A DNA stretch of 39,923 bases from Candidatus Aenigmarchaeota archaeon LH_S7 (GCA_023659895.1 JAGXOL010000007.1:1-39923), one strand, 5' to 3'; positions 18,499 to 27,699 are shown, numbered from the stretch's first letter. Notes: generated from the letters alone by a model not told the origin. Program-made: numbers and translations.

Positions 18499-20400
18499 TT
18501 AGCCAACAAATCTGACTTGCTTGGTCATTTCTCTGGGTACAGGCAAAGGTTTCCAAGGCTTGTCTTTTGTTTTCTCTTTGATGTGGGAGATCATTTCATC
18601 TAAAGGCATGTTTTTTATATCCTTTTGACCTCTAAATCTTACAGGGAATGTTCCACTCTCTTTTTCCTTGTCCCCTATAACAACAATTAAAGGTACCCAA
18701 TCAATCTCTCCATCCCTGATTTTTTTCTGCACACTCTCATTCCTATCATCAATCTCCACGCGGATATTTTCTCTCTCCATTTTGTCTGCAATTTCGTTAA
18801 CAAATTCTTTGTGCGATTCTGAAACAGGGCAGAGTCTGATTTGAGTTGGTGAAAGCCACAAAGGGAAAGTTGGATGATTTCCTTTCTGTTGCTCCATATA
18901 GGTTTTTTCCAAGAAAGCATACATAACTCTTTCTATGGCTCCACTAGGTGAAAGATGCAAGATGATTGGATTTCTCTTCTTACCTTTCTCATCTGTGTAA
19001 GTGATTCCATAAGTTTCAGCATTCTCAACATCAAACTGGTCAGTTGTCAAAGCTGATGCTTTGTCCAAAGCATCCACAAAGTTCCATTCATATTTCAAAA
19101 CAAAATAAAAAAACTTGTCCTTCCACATTTCAATCAGGACAGGCTTTCCCATTTTACTGGCAAGCTCCTTAACAAATTCTTTATTCTCCCTATAAAAATC
19201 CTCAGTTATTCTTATTGCAAGCTCAAAATCATTTTCAACATTAAAACCAATTCCTTCCTGTATTTTCTTGGATAAATCTAACCTTTTCATCATCTCTTCC
19301 TTGGATTGTTCAATGTCCTTGCAAAAAGCATGGCAATCAGGCATAGTAAATCCTCTTAATCTTCTTAATCCAGCGAGCTCACCTCTTTGCTCAACACGGA
19401 AACTATATTTTGTAAGTTCATACAATCTTAGAGGTAAGTTTTTGTAGGAAATACCTGCATCATGAGCAATCAAGAATTGTCCAAAGCAAGCAGCAAATCT
19501 CAAGAAAGTTTTCTTGTTAGGGGTCTCTATAACATATTGTCTTGCTGGGAATCTATTCAAATATTTTTTCATGGAAGGGTGTTCAAAATCATACATCACA
19601 GGAGTTTCAACTTCCATTGCCCCATAATCCAAAACATTTTTGGTGACCCATTCTTCAAGCAAGGCTTTTATCATTCTGCCTTTTGGATAATATCTCAAAT
19701 TTCCAGGGTCACTTCCTGGTTCATAGTCAACCAATTCCATCTTTTTCATCAGTTTTATGTGAGGAGGCTCTTTTTCAGTTGCTCTCACTTTCTTCATTTC
19801 GTATTTCACGAATTTTTCCAGGTTCTTGTAGTTTGAGAAATCAAATCCTTTTACCTTGTCCCCATCCATCTCAATCTCATTTAATTTTCCTGAAGGTTCA
19901 AAAATGTACCATTTTGATTTTAAAGTATCTTCTTTCTTTAATGCCTCTGAAACATCTTCCTCCTCTTTCTTCTTTTTTCCTTCAGAGGTTATGACTCTGC
20001 TTAATTCTGAAAGAGGATGCCCTTTCACATTTATTTTGAAGCTCTTGTAAAATCCAAAAGGTGCTTTCCCCACCTCAAAATCATTTTTCAATTTTTCCTC
20101 TAATTTTTTCTCAATTTTCAAGGCAGTGCTCATTGGAGCTGGTTTGGACCCAAAAAGTAAATGCACATAAGGGTAAAGAATGATTTTTTTCTCATTTACC
20201 TGCTTTGCAACTTCCTTGATTTCAGTAGCAGCGTTTTCAACAACTTGCTCAATGTTTTTGTCTCCTTCTTCAGCTACCCAGAAAACAGATAAACAATCCT
20301 CAAATTCCTGCTTTTTCTGCTCTGGCATCTTTACATCTTTCAGAGCTTTTTTCGTGATTTCAAATTTTAATTTGTCTGCGTGGAGCAATAAGATTCTCAT
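18499..20400 (-). CDS. thrS: Threonyl-tRNA synthetase (archaeal type)
   Basis: MRILLLHADKLKFEITKKALKD N-terminal editing domain; class II core FRVEQRGELAGLRRLRGFTMPDCHAF. Confidence 0.97.
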   Translation of the reverse strand: MRILLLHADKLKFEITKKALKDVKMPEQKKQEFEDCLSVFWVAEEGDKNIEQVVENAATEIKEVAKQVNEKKIILYPYVHLLFGSKPAPMSTALKIEKKLEEKLKNDFEVGKAPFGFYKSFKINVKGHPLSELSRVITSEGKKKKEEEDVSEALKKEDTLKSKWYIFEPSGKLNEIEMDGDKVKGFDFSNYKNLEKFVKYEMKKVRATEKEPPHIKLMKKMELVDYEPGSDPGNLRYYPKGRMIKALLEEWVTKNVLDYGAMEVETPVMYDFEHPSMKKYLNRFPARQYVIETPNKKTFLRFAACFGQFLIAHDAGISYKNLPLRLYELTKYSFRVEQRGELAGLRRLRGFTMPDCHAFCKDIEQSKEEMMKRLDLSKKIQEGIGFNVENDFELAIRITEDFYRENKEFVKELASKMGKPVLIEMWKDKFFYFVLKYEWNFVDALDKASALTTDQFDVENAETYGITYTDEKGKKRNPIILHLSPSGAIERVMYAFLEKTYMEQQKGNHPTFPLWLSPTQIRLCPVSESHKEFVNEIADKMERENIRVEIDDRNESVQKKIRDGEIDWVPLIVVIGDKEKESGTFPVRFRGQKDIKNMPLDEMISHIKEKTKDKPWKPLPVPREMTKQVRFVG

Positions 20401-20416
20401 AAGATATAAATTAAAT

Positions 20417-20527
20417 TTATTTTTTCTTTTCAAGGTCTTTTTTGAACCTTCTCAAGGTATTTGGGACCTGCTCTGGCTGAACTTTCAGGAATTTTGCTGT
20501 TTTTCTCAGAACCTTCAATTTTCCCAT
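20417..20527 (-). CDS. Possible 36-aa basic small protein upstream of thrS
   Basis: ORF MGKLKVLRKTAKFLKVQPEQVPNTLRRFKKDLEKKK; no homology evidence. Confidence 0.35.
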   Translation of the reverse strand: MGKLKVLRKTAKFLKVQPEQVPNTLRRFKKDLEKKK

Positions 20528-20583
20528 AAATTAAAGGGATTTATTAAAATAGGATTATTTATATCCTATAAAATATAGTTTTT

Positions 20584-20607
20584 ATCACCGAAAAGTATTT
20601 AAATACT
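20584..20607 (+). promoter_or_regulatory. BRE/TATA-like promoter of the 20624 gene
   Basis: ATCACCGAAAAGTATTTAAATACT. Confidence 0.6.
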
Positions 20608-20623
20608 CTGTTATTATTTAATT

Positions 20624-21187
20624 GTGGTGAAAATGGCTGAAGAAACTCAAGCTGGGCAAAAGGGAGATAGGTTCTTTGAATATGATACAAATACTTTAGC
20701 AGAGGTATATGGTTCTCCAGTAGAAGGTTTAACAGGTTTTGGTATTGGATTAGCAGGCTTATTAAATGGTTTAACTAAAGGAGGTGAAACTAATATACTA
20801 AGTGCTAAAGTTAAGCCTTTAGAGGAGTGGAAACCAGAAAAAAAAGACCCAACAAAGGAAGATAATTTTTACTACGCAACTGGAGGCTGGCTTGCAAGTA
20901 AAACTGAATATGAATGGAAACCTATTACTTTAAGAGAAAAGAAAGAAAAACCAGCAGTTCCAAAAAAACCAGAATATCCTGGAATTGGGGAAGATTCTTT
21001 AATAAATAGTTATTGGATTGGAGACAAAGTAGGGGATATAGCTAAAAAAATAGGTAAATCTAATTTATATAAAGATAGATTAGAAAGTTATAATGCTAAT
21101 TTAGATAAAATTTTTGAATCTTTGCCTACCGAAGAAAAGGAAAAACTAAGAGAATATATTTCACGAAAACCTTTAAATTATACATAG
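20624..21187 (+). CDS. Orphan hypothetical protein
   Basis: ORF with upstream BRE/TATA-like element shared with 21335 gene; start may be ATG 20633. Confidence 0.75.
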   Translation: MVKMAEETQAGQKGDRFFEYDTNTLAEVYGSPVEGLTGFGIGLAGLLNGLTKGGETNILSAKVKPLEEWKPEKKDPTKEDNFYYATGGWLASKTEYEWKPITLREKKEKPAVPKKPEYPGIGEDSLINSYWIGDKVGDIAKKIGKSNLYKDRLESYNANLDKIFESLPTEEKEKLREYISRKPLNYT

Positions 21188-21293
21188 TCTAAGCTAATAC
21201 AAAATATAATTAGTCTATAAATCGTTTAAAAATTAGTTATTCTCCCAATTTTCACCTGAAAATTATTATTATATAGTAGAAAATATATATTCC

Positions 21294-21316
21294 ATCACCG
21301 AAAACTATAAATACTT
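21294..21316 (+). promoter_or_regulatory. BRE/TATA-like promoter of the 21335 gene
   Basis: ATCACCGAAAACTATAAATACTT. Confidence 0.6.
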
Positions 21317-21334
21317 TTAAGGTATTATATATTA

Positions 21335-22414
21335 GTGGTAAAAATGTTTGATAGAATAAAAGATAAATTGAACGATCGGAAACAAGGAAAAGAAGAGCAA
21401 AAAGTACTAGAAAATGCTTACAAAGGAGCAATAGCACAAATGGCAGAGGAAGGGAATTATGATGGAGTAAAGGTGATGTATGCTACAAGAAATATGGAAG
21501 AAGGATTAGCAAGAGATTTGGGTCTTACCAGTGAAGAAGATGGAAGATATGTTCTTGGCAAAGCAAATAACATAGGGTCTGCTTTAGTTAAAGCAGAGAA
21601 AAGCAATTATTCAGAGAAATCATTAGACCAGTTGTTAGGAGTAGGCTGTTCTTATGGAGTAGTAGCTCTTGGAGTTGCAAAAAAAGCAGGATTTATAGAT
21701 GATGATAGCAAAGCGGCAGATATTTTGGATAATATTAGTAAGAAAGCCTATGCTGAAGAAGTTGGAGAAGAGAAGCCTGAAGGAGAACCCTCTACAGGAG
21801 AAGAGAAAAAAGAGGAAGAAGTTACTGAAGAAGAACCAACACCTGAATCAACAATAGAGCTCTACAAAAAGGCAGGTGCAGATAAATTTGATGAACTTTG
21901 TTCTGGAAAAGAACTTACGAAGTATAGAGTAAAAGAAGATGTATATGGAGGAATAGAAGATACTGAAAAATATAAGAAGGTAAATGTTGTATTGAAGCCT
22001 GAACACTTTGAACAAGAATATAATGTAGAGAAAATTGGATTTTTAAAAGAAGGTGATAATGGTGAAGTAAAACTTAAGTCATTAGAAGAAAGATACACTG
22101 AGCCTTTTGCAGAAGATCATGATAAAGAAAAACCTGAAGATTGGCATCCAAGTGAAGAAAAAATGATGGGAGATTTCAAAGAATATTTAGAAACAGCTAA
22201 ATACTCAGATACTGGGGAAAATATTTTCTACAACGTAGGAGAGGAAGGAGATTTATTGAAATCAATAGTTAAGGATAAGAAGGGAGAAGAGATAAATGTC
22301 GAATATAGTACAAAGACACCAATGACAAAGGTTACAAAAGGGAATAAGTCTTCGATAGGAATAACTGGGTATATAACTGGCATTGAAGATATAAGAGAGT
22401 TAGCTAGTAAATAA
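21335..22414 (+). CDS. Orphan acidic hypothetical protein
   Basis: Long ORF with acidic E/K-rich central linker; promoter similar to 20624 gene. Confidence 0.8.
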   Translation: MVKMFDRIKDKLNDRKQGKEEQKVLENAYKGAIAQMAEEGNYDGVKVMYATRNMEEGLARDLGLTSEEDGRYVLGKANNIGSALVKAEKSNYSEKSLDQLLGVGCSYGVVALGVAKKAGFIDDDSKAADILDNISKKAYAEEVGEEKPEGEPSTGEEKKEEEVTEEEPTPESTIELYKKAGADKFDELCSGKELTKYRVKEDVYGGIEDTEKYKKVNVVLKPEHFEQEYNVEKIGFLKEGDNGEVKLKSLEERYTEPFAEDHDKEKPEDWHPSEEKMMGDFKEYLETAKYSDTGENIFYNVGEEGDLLKSIVKDKKGEEINVEYSTKTPMTKVTKGNKSSIGITGYITGIEDIRELASK

Positions 22415-22494
22415 AAATAATTTTATTTTTTAAAATTACCAATTAAAATCTAAATTATAGTTTTTTCCTGGTTAAGATTTTGGAGATCTGGCAA

Positions 22495-23208
22495 TTAATC
22501 AGGAGGAAACCCGTACTTATTTTTTAAATCGTCGTTAGAGATATTTAAATCTTCTGCAATACCATATATTTCCGTTTCTAATTTCCCCTGCTTTATTTCA
22601 ATATCATATAATCTCTCCTCACGACGCTCCTTTTTAGGACTTCCTTTTTCAAGCTTATTTATATGATCTTTTATATTCTCTATTTCACTTTTCTTACCTT
22701 TGTATTCCCTTATTTTAGATTTTAACTCTTTATCATCTTTACTAGTAATTTTTTTACCTGCTTTTTTCCAATCTTCAACAGTTTCAGCAACCTTTCCAGG
22801 ACCACCTACAACCCACTCTTTTTTTACAATTTTGCCTAAAATAAATATACCTATTGCTCCTAAGAGCCATAAAGGTATGAATCCCCAGATAAATTGTGCA
22901 ATAAAACCATACCAGCCTTGATAGATAATCACAATATAAAAAACAATTGCTAACAAACCCTTTATTTTTACTCCAGTACCTAACAAAAATAGGTTAACTG
23001 CGAAATATAAGATAATAATCAAAATCACAGAAGGAACAAGTAAGTATTCAATTAGTAATTTATCTACTGGCATTGACAGGCAGGTCGCACCCAATTTTAA
23101 CACACCGCAAATAATTTCTTGAATAGCCATAATAATCTTCTTTTTATTTAAATATTTTAATCGTGAAGATAAACGATCAAGATGTTGGTTTGACTGATGA
23201 AGAATCAT
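22495..23208 (-). CDS. Membrane protein with C-terminal charged/coiled-coil region
   Basis: Hydrophobic helices followed by charged KKITSKDDKELKSKIREYKGKKSEIENIKDHINKLEKG. Confidence 0.7.
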   Translation of the reverse strand: MILHQSNQHLDRLSSRLKYLNKKKIIMAIQEIICGVLKLGATCLSMPVDKLLIEYLLVPSVILIIILYFAVNLFLLGTGVKIKGLLAIVFYIVIIYQGWYGFIAQFIWGFIPLWLLGAIGIFILGKIVKKEWVVGGPGKVAETVEDWKKAGKKITSKDDKELKSKIREYKGKKSEIENIKDHINKLEKGSPKKERREERLYDIEIKQGKLETEIYGIAEDLNISNDDLKNKYGFPPD

Positions 23209-23391
23209 GAGGTTTCAAAATATAAACTGAATAAAAGATTGATTAAAATTTTTGTAACATCAAGTAAAGTGTTACTCCATCGTTCATCAAATGTTCATTC
23301 GATGTAATGCATTAAATTGATAATCAATTTGTAAGAAAATGTTGTGAAACACTAACAAAAACTTTTTTATATAGTAGAATGCATTTTAATT

Positions 23392-23739
23392 ATGGTAAGT
23401 AAAAAAGATATGTTGAAAGCACTCACCAAAGCAGACTTGATGAAAGTAGCAAGGGAGAAAAAAATCAAAGTAGTAAAAAGTTGGACTAAAGCAAAGATGG
23501 TAGCTGCACTTCCTTTTGATGCAATGAGGGCAGCTTACTCCAGTGCAAAACCAAAGAAAACTACAAAGAGAAAGACCACTAAAAGAAAAACTGCAAGAAA
23601 GAAGACAACTGGGAAAAAGCCAACTACAAGGAAGACATCAGGGAAGAAAACCACACAAAAGAAGACAACTTCTAGAAAAAAATCTTCTTCAAAAAGAAAA
23701 ACAAGTTCTAGGAAAAAAACTACAAGGAAGAAAAGATAA
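23392..23739 (+). CDS. Lys/Arg/Thr/Ser-rich nucleic-acid-binding protein with SAP-like N-terminus
   Basis: KADLMKVAREKKIKVVKSWTKAKMVAAL followed by (K)KTT(x)RK repeats. Confidence 0.75.
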   Translation: MVSKKDMLKALTKADLMKVAREKKIKVVKSWTKAKMVAALPFDAMRAAYSSAKPKKTTKRKTTKRKTARKKTTGKKPTTRKTSGKKTTQKKTTSRKKSSSKRKTSSRKKTTRKKR

Positions 23740-23784
23740 TTAATTTTTGCTTTTTTTATTTTTATTAATTAAAAAATAAAATTA

Positions 23785-24228
23785 TTATGGTTTATAGCAT
23801 ACAGATGGTGTAGGCGTAGTGTTACATTTCCAGTCACCTTTACCCCACCCAATTCGACAATCCTTAGGATCTTTACAAGGGGTTCCTTCTGTAATCACAG
23901 TAGCACAACATTTGTTTCTACACCAATACTTTGATACTGTATCATCTTTATATTTTGCTCTACAAACAACGAGCAAAGAATCGTCTACATTATCTCCAGT
24001 GATATCACTAGTTTTTATTTCTGCTACTTTACTTCCATTACAATTATACGTATGTTTCAATATACTACAACCTTGAGTCCAAGCATTTCCAACATCTACC
24101 GAACCCGTCTGTCTAAAAACCCCTGTAAAAAAAGCTGCTAACATAAGCAAAACCATCACTGCTAAGGCAATTATTATTACTGAATTTACGGGTAATGAAA
24201 TTCCTTTTAGTCTCATAAATATAAACAA
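23785..24228 (-). CDS. Pilin-like secreted protein with Cys-rich domain
   Basis: MRLKGISLPVNSVIIIALAVMVLLMLAAFF signal-like N-terminus, multiple Cys. Confidence 0.7.
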   Translation of the reverse strand: MFIFMRLKGISLPVNSVIIIALAVMVLLMLAAFFTGVFRQTGSVDVGNAWTQGCSILKHTYNCNGSKVAEIKTSDITGDNVDDSLLVVCRAKYKDDTVSKYWCRNKCCATVITEGTPCKDPKDCRIGWGKGDWKCNTTPTPSVCYKP

Positions 24229-24243
24229 GAACTATATATAAAT

Positions 24244-25506
24244 ATGAATATAGGGGATTATATTAGGGTTACCCAAGAAAAATCCACTTGGAAAGGAAAA
24301 ATTATCCAAAAAAAAGGAAATTATCTGACTCTGAAGCTTGATTCAGGGTATAATGCAGGAATTTTAGTGGACAAAAGAACAAAGATTAAAAAAATTAGTG
24401 GAAGTGAAGTTAAGAAACACAAGCCAATAAAATTCAAAACAAAATTTGATAAGAAAAAACCTTCGGTTTCAATATTATCTGCTGGTGGTACCATCGCTTC
24501 CTCAATTGACTACTCAACAAGTGCTATCTCTGCTGCTCATTCTGCTGAGGAAATGGTTGCTGCAGTTCCAGAACTCGCGAATTTTGCAAACATCAAAGCA
24601 AGAAAAGTTGTGGAAGAGATGAGTGAAAATATGTTACCTAAGCACTGGAAAAAAATTGCTAAGGAAATTGAAAAAGAACTAAAAAATAGTGAAGGTGTTG
24701 TTGTCACTCATGGGACTGATACTTTAGCTTACACAAGTTCAATGTTATCTTTCATATTAAGAAATCTTAATAAGCCGGTAGTGTTTACTTTTGCTCAGAA
24801 GAGTTCAGATAGGGGAAGTAGTGATAGTGCTATTAATCTGATTTGCTCAACAATAACTGCAATTCAAAAAATACCAGGAATTTTTGTTGTTGGACACGGA
24901 ACAGTAAGTGATGAGTTTTGTTTAATTCATAAGGGTAGCAAAGTAAGGAAAATGCATTCCTCACAAAGAGATACTTTTAGGTCAATAAATGATTATCCTA
25001 TTGGAAAAGTCTGGCCATCTGGTAAGATAAAATTGAACTATCAAAAAAAGATAAGTAATGAAAGAGAATTTCATATTGATGACAAAATAGAAGAAAAAGT
25101 AGGAATTATTAAAGCTTATCCTGGTTTGGACCCAAAGATTATTGATTGGTACACAGATAATAATTACAAAGGTTTAGTTATAGAGGGAACTGGTTTAGGA
25201 CATGTTAATGTGAAAGATAAATCATTATTACCAAAAATAAAAAGAGCTATTAAGAAAGGTGTTTTTGTATGTATGACAACCCAGACAATTTATGGAAGGA
25301 CTAATCCTTATGTTTACACACCTGCTAGAAAGTTATTGGATGCAGGAGTGATTTACCTGGAAGATATGTTAACTGAAACTGCTTACACGAAATTAATGTG
25401 GGTTTTGGGTCACACTAAAAATGAAGAAAAAGTAAGAAAAATGATGTTAGAAAATTTGGCTGGTGAATTTAATCCTCAATTGAAACCAGATCAATTCTTG
25501 TTATAA
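24244..25506 (+). CDS. gatD: Glu-tRNA(Gln) amidotransferase subunit D
   Basis: SILSAGGTIASSIDY, VVTHGTDTLAYTSSM, asparaginase-like fold with N-terminal GatD domain. Confidence 0.96.
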   Translation: MNIGDYIRVTQEKSTWKGKIIQKKGNYLTLKLDSGYNAGILVDKRTKIKKISGSEVKKHKPIKFKTKFDKKKPSVSILSAGGTIASSIDYSTSAISAAHSAEEMVAAVPELANFANIKARKVVEEMSENMLPKHWKKIAKEIEKELKNSEGVVVTHGTDTLAYTSSMLSFILRNLNKPVVFTFAQKSSDRGSSDSAINLICSTITAIQKIPGIFVVGHGTVSDEFCLIHKGSKVRKMHSSQRDTFRSINDYPIGKVWPSGKIKLNYQKKISNEREFHIDDKIEEKVGIIKAYPGLDPKIIDWYTDNNYKGLVIEGTGLGHVNVKDKSLLPKIKRAIKKGVFVCMTTQTIYGRTNPYVYTPARKLLDAGVIYLEDMLTETAYTKLMWVLGHTKNEEKVRKMMLENLAGEFNPQLKPDQFLL

Positions 25507-25564
25507 AAGATTATCTATTTTAGAATAATTTATGGGCCTGTAGCTCAACCGGATAGAGCGTCTG

Positions 25565-25653
25565 TCAAAACCTCGAAAAACTTTGTTTTCGGGTCCCATA
25601 AACTTTTGGTTTATGAGGAGGGTTTTATCCACAGCTAAGAGGTTTTGGACGAA
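25565..25653 (+). other. tRNA-Arg intron 1 (89 nt, position ~30/31)
   Basis: BHB: inner CAAAACCUC/GAGGUUUUG, central CGUC/GACG, bulges UG|U and AA|G. Confidence 0.88.
25571..25618 (+). repeat. Double-hairpin module shared with tRNA-Glu T-loop intron (31819-31868)
   Basis: Near-identical 48-50 nt sequence. Confidence 0.92.
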
Positions 25654-25660
25654 GCTTCGG

Positions 25661-25714
25661 AGCAACCTTTAGAAAAGGTTGCATCCAAAAGAGAAATTCC
25701 AGTAGAAAGAAGAC
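25661..25714 (+). other. tRNA-Arg intron 2 (54 nt, canonical 37/38)
   Basis: BHB: outer UCUGG/CCAGA, central CUUC/GAAG, bulges GG|A and AC|A. Confidence 0.9.
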
Positions 25715-25750
25715 ACCAGAAGGTTAGGGGTTCAAATCCTCTCAGGTCCT

Positions 25751-26374
25751 TTAATAATTGAAAACCTGCGTCCATTCTTTTTTTAGATTCTCATCACCTA
25801 TTTTGTAAGGATAACTCAGTTTTTCTATTTCTCTCAAAAGATAATCCAAGCCCTCTATCTTTATTGAATTTAACAGAGACTTTATTTCTCCTTCTTCACC
25901 AATCCTTTTGAAGATAATATAAAAGGTATAAAATTCCAGGTAATCCTCTTTGGTGATTTTTTCTTTTGAATAGATTTTCTTGGAAATTTTTTCCAAAAAA
26001 AATCTGTGCATGCCCTTCTCAAAACCATATCTTGTTGCTTTATAATCAGCAAAAAAATTTTGGACAAATTCAACAAGTTTTGGAACTTCTAATTTTTCTC
26101 TTATCTCCTTATTTAGTTCTTCTTTTTCATTTATCAGCAAGAAGAAAAAACGAGCAAAATAACCTCTAAAAAGAAAATTATTATTAAGAAAATCGTTTTC
26201 TGGGTTAATCAAAAGTTCCATATCTTCTCCAATTGTGCCATTCAAAAAATCTGTTTTATAACTCGCTGAAATAAAAATGTTATTAAACCTCAAAGGATAA
26301 TCAATTTTTGAAACCATTCTTTTTACTTCTTCCTTTAATTTTTCATTTTCTATATCCAAAACAAGTTTGGCCAT
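25751..26374 (-). CDS. Conserved-looking hypothetical protein
   Basis: 207-aa ORF, no family recognised. Confidence 0.65.
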   Translation of the reverse strand: MAKLVLDIENEKLKEEVKRMVSKIDYPLRFNNIFISASYKTDFLNGTIGEDMELLINPENDFLNNNFLFRGYFARFFFLLINEKEELNKEIREKLEVPKLVEFVQNFFADYKATRYGFEKGMHRFFLEKISKKIYSKEKITKEDYLEFYTFYIIFKRIGEEGEIKSLLNSIKIEGLDYLLREIEKLSYPYKIGDENLKKEWTQVFNY

Positions 26375-26389
26375 AATTTAATTATAGAT

Positions 26390-26665
26390 TTATATTATCC
26401 CTAATTTTACTGCTATATCTCCTGCTGGTTTGTCAGGTTTTAACTTGATTATTGCTCTTTTTTTACCTTTTCTTGTAATCAAAGTATTTACACTATCTAC
26501 TTTCGCATTAAACTCCTTCTCAAAACTCTTCTTAATCTGGTTTTTATCCAATTTTAAGTCTTTTAACTGAAAAACAATTTTGTTTTCTATTTCTATCATT
26601 CTCACAACTTTTTCTGTGGTCACCGGATATTCAACCATTTCCCAAAAACTTTTTGTATCATTCAT
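26390..26665 (-). CDS. rpl23: Ribosomal protein L23
   Basis: EYPVTTEKVVRMIEIENKIVFQL. Confidence 0.95.
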   Translation of the reverse strand: MNDTKSFWEMVEYPVTTEKVVRMIEIENKIVFQLKDLKLDKNQIKKSFEKEFNAKVDSVNTLITRKGKKRAIIKLKPDKPAGDIAVKLGII

Positions 26666-27459
26666 AGTCTATTATTCACCTCTTTCAAACTTGATTCTGT
26701 CCAGATTGTTAATCTTCCAGGAACAGCTCCAGGAGCCAATTTCTCTACATCAAGATTTTTTGCTAACTTCACTTCCAAACCAGGTATATTTTTTGCAGCT
26801 TTTTGTAAAGGACATTTATTGGAAACAACAATCAATACTCCTTTTTTCTTCCTGTACTTTCTTCCTCTGGTTTTTCCAATTCCTGCTCTTATTTTCTTTT
26901 TCTTAGTTCTTTCCAGTTCTTCATCAAGACCTAAATTTCTGAGTGTGTTCGTAACTTTTTTAGTTTTGGTTAAAGTTTCAAAATTGTCTTCCAAAACCAA
27001 AGGGACTTCTTTTAGTTTTTCAATGTTGTGTCCTCTTTTAAATATTAATTCCTTATTTTTAGAGGCAGAGATAGCACTAAACAAAGCAAGTTTCTTCTCC
27101 TTCTTGTTCATTGATTTTATGAAATTCTTTTCTGATTTAGGTGGATGGGCTTTTCTACCTTTTATTGCTTGAGGTACTTTTCTCACAACAAACATTAAAG
27201 GTCCTTCACCATGTATTCTGGGTAAGCGAGCCATTTCTCTTCCAGCCATCCTTGCTCTTGGATAAACATTACCACTCCCATGATAGTGAGCGCTTGTTCT
27301 CATACCAGCAATTTCATTTGCACCATATTTTTGTCTCCTATTTGCTTGGGATATTTTAACTGCTCTTTTTATAAGGTCTTCCCTAAGTTTATAGTTGAAA
27401 GCCTTTCCGAGCTCTACAGTTTTTTTCTTTTTTCCATCAATAAAATAAAGATTAGTCAT
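26662..27459 (-). CDS. rpl4: Ribosomal protein L4
   Basis: SQANRRQKYGANEIAGMRTSAHYHGSGN...RMARLPRIHG. Confidence 0.96.
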   Translation of the reverse strand: MTNLYFIDGKKKKTVELGKAFNYKLREDLIKRAVKISQANRRQKYGANEIAGMRTSAHYHGSGNVYPRARMAGREMARLPRIHGEGPLMFVVRKVPQAIKGRKAHPPKSEKNFIKSMNKKEKKLALFSAISASKNKELIFKRGHNIEKLKEVPLVLEDNFETLTKTKKVTNTLRNLGLDEELERTKKKKIRAGIGKTRGRKYRKKKGVLIVVSNKCPLQKAAKNIPGLEVKLAKNLDVEKLAPGAVPGRLTIWTESSLKEVNNRL

Positions 27460-27510
27460 ATTAATCTTTTCAATAAAAACTTTAAATTATGCGGGGGTAG
27501 CCAAGTCTGG

Positions 27511-27578
27511 TCAAACCTTTTATTGGTTATATTGGATAAAAAGGTTTGATCCAAAAAATCTGACCAGAAAAGGGACAA
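27511..27578 (+). other. tRNA-Leu intron 1 (D-loop, 68 nt)
   Basis: Central GUCU/GGAC, 3' junction GGAC-AA|C; internal hairpin CAAACCUUUU...AAAAAGGUUUG. Confidence 0.78.
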
Positions 27579-27627
27579 CAGGCGCAGGGTTTAGGACCCT
27601 GTCTCTCAGTGGGTTCGGCGGTTCAAA

Positions 27628-27699
27628 GGGAACTTTTAGAAAAAGTTCCATCAAAAAAAGAAAAAAAGATCTCCACCCCAAAGAAAAACGATACGGAAA
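27628..27699 (+). other. tRNA-Leu intron 2 (T-loop, 72 nt)
   Basis: Interrupts TTCAAA|T of the T-loop; contains GGAACTTTTAGAAAAAGTTCC-ATCAAAA hairpin. Confidence 0.85.

Larger units (their letters stand above)
25534..25750 (+). tRNA. tRNA-Arg(TCG) with two introns
   Basis: Exons 25534-25564, 25654-25660, 25715-25750 give a 74-nt tRNA with anticodon arm TCTGG-CTTCGGA-CCAGA. Confidence 0.92.

Noticed and set aside
19462-20050. Plus-strand ORFs opposite thrS (19462-19836, 19683-19994, 19856-20050)
   Set aside because: Antisense shadow ORFs of a strong ThrRS coding sequence.
23543-23743. Second ORF overlapping the lysine-rich gene
   Set aside because: Low-complexity overlap in an alternative frame of the 23392-23739 gene.
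25565-25714. Possible group I/II intron or homing endonuclease gene in tRNA-Arg
   Set aside because: Inserts are too short, encode no ORF, and fit BHB junctions; spliceosomal or self-splicing features were not seen.
26580-27549. Plus-strand ORFs opposite rpl23/rpl4
   Set aside because: Antisense shadow ORFs of clear ribosomal protein genes.
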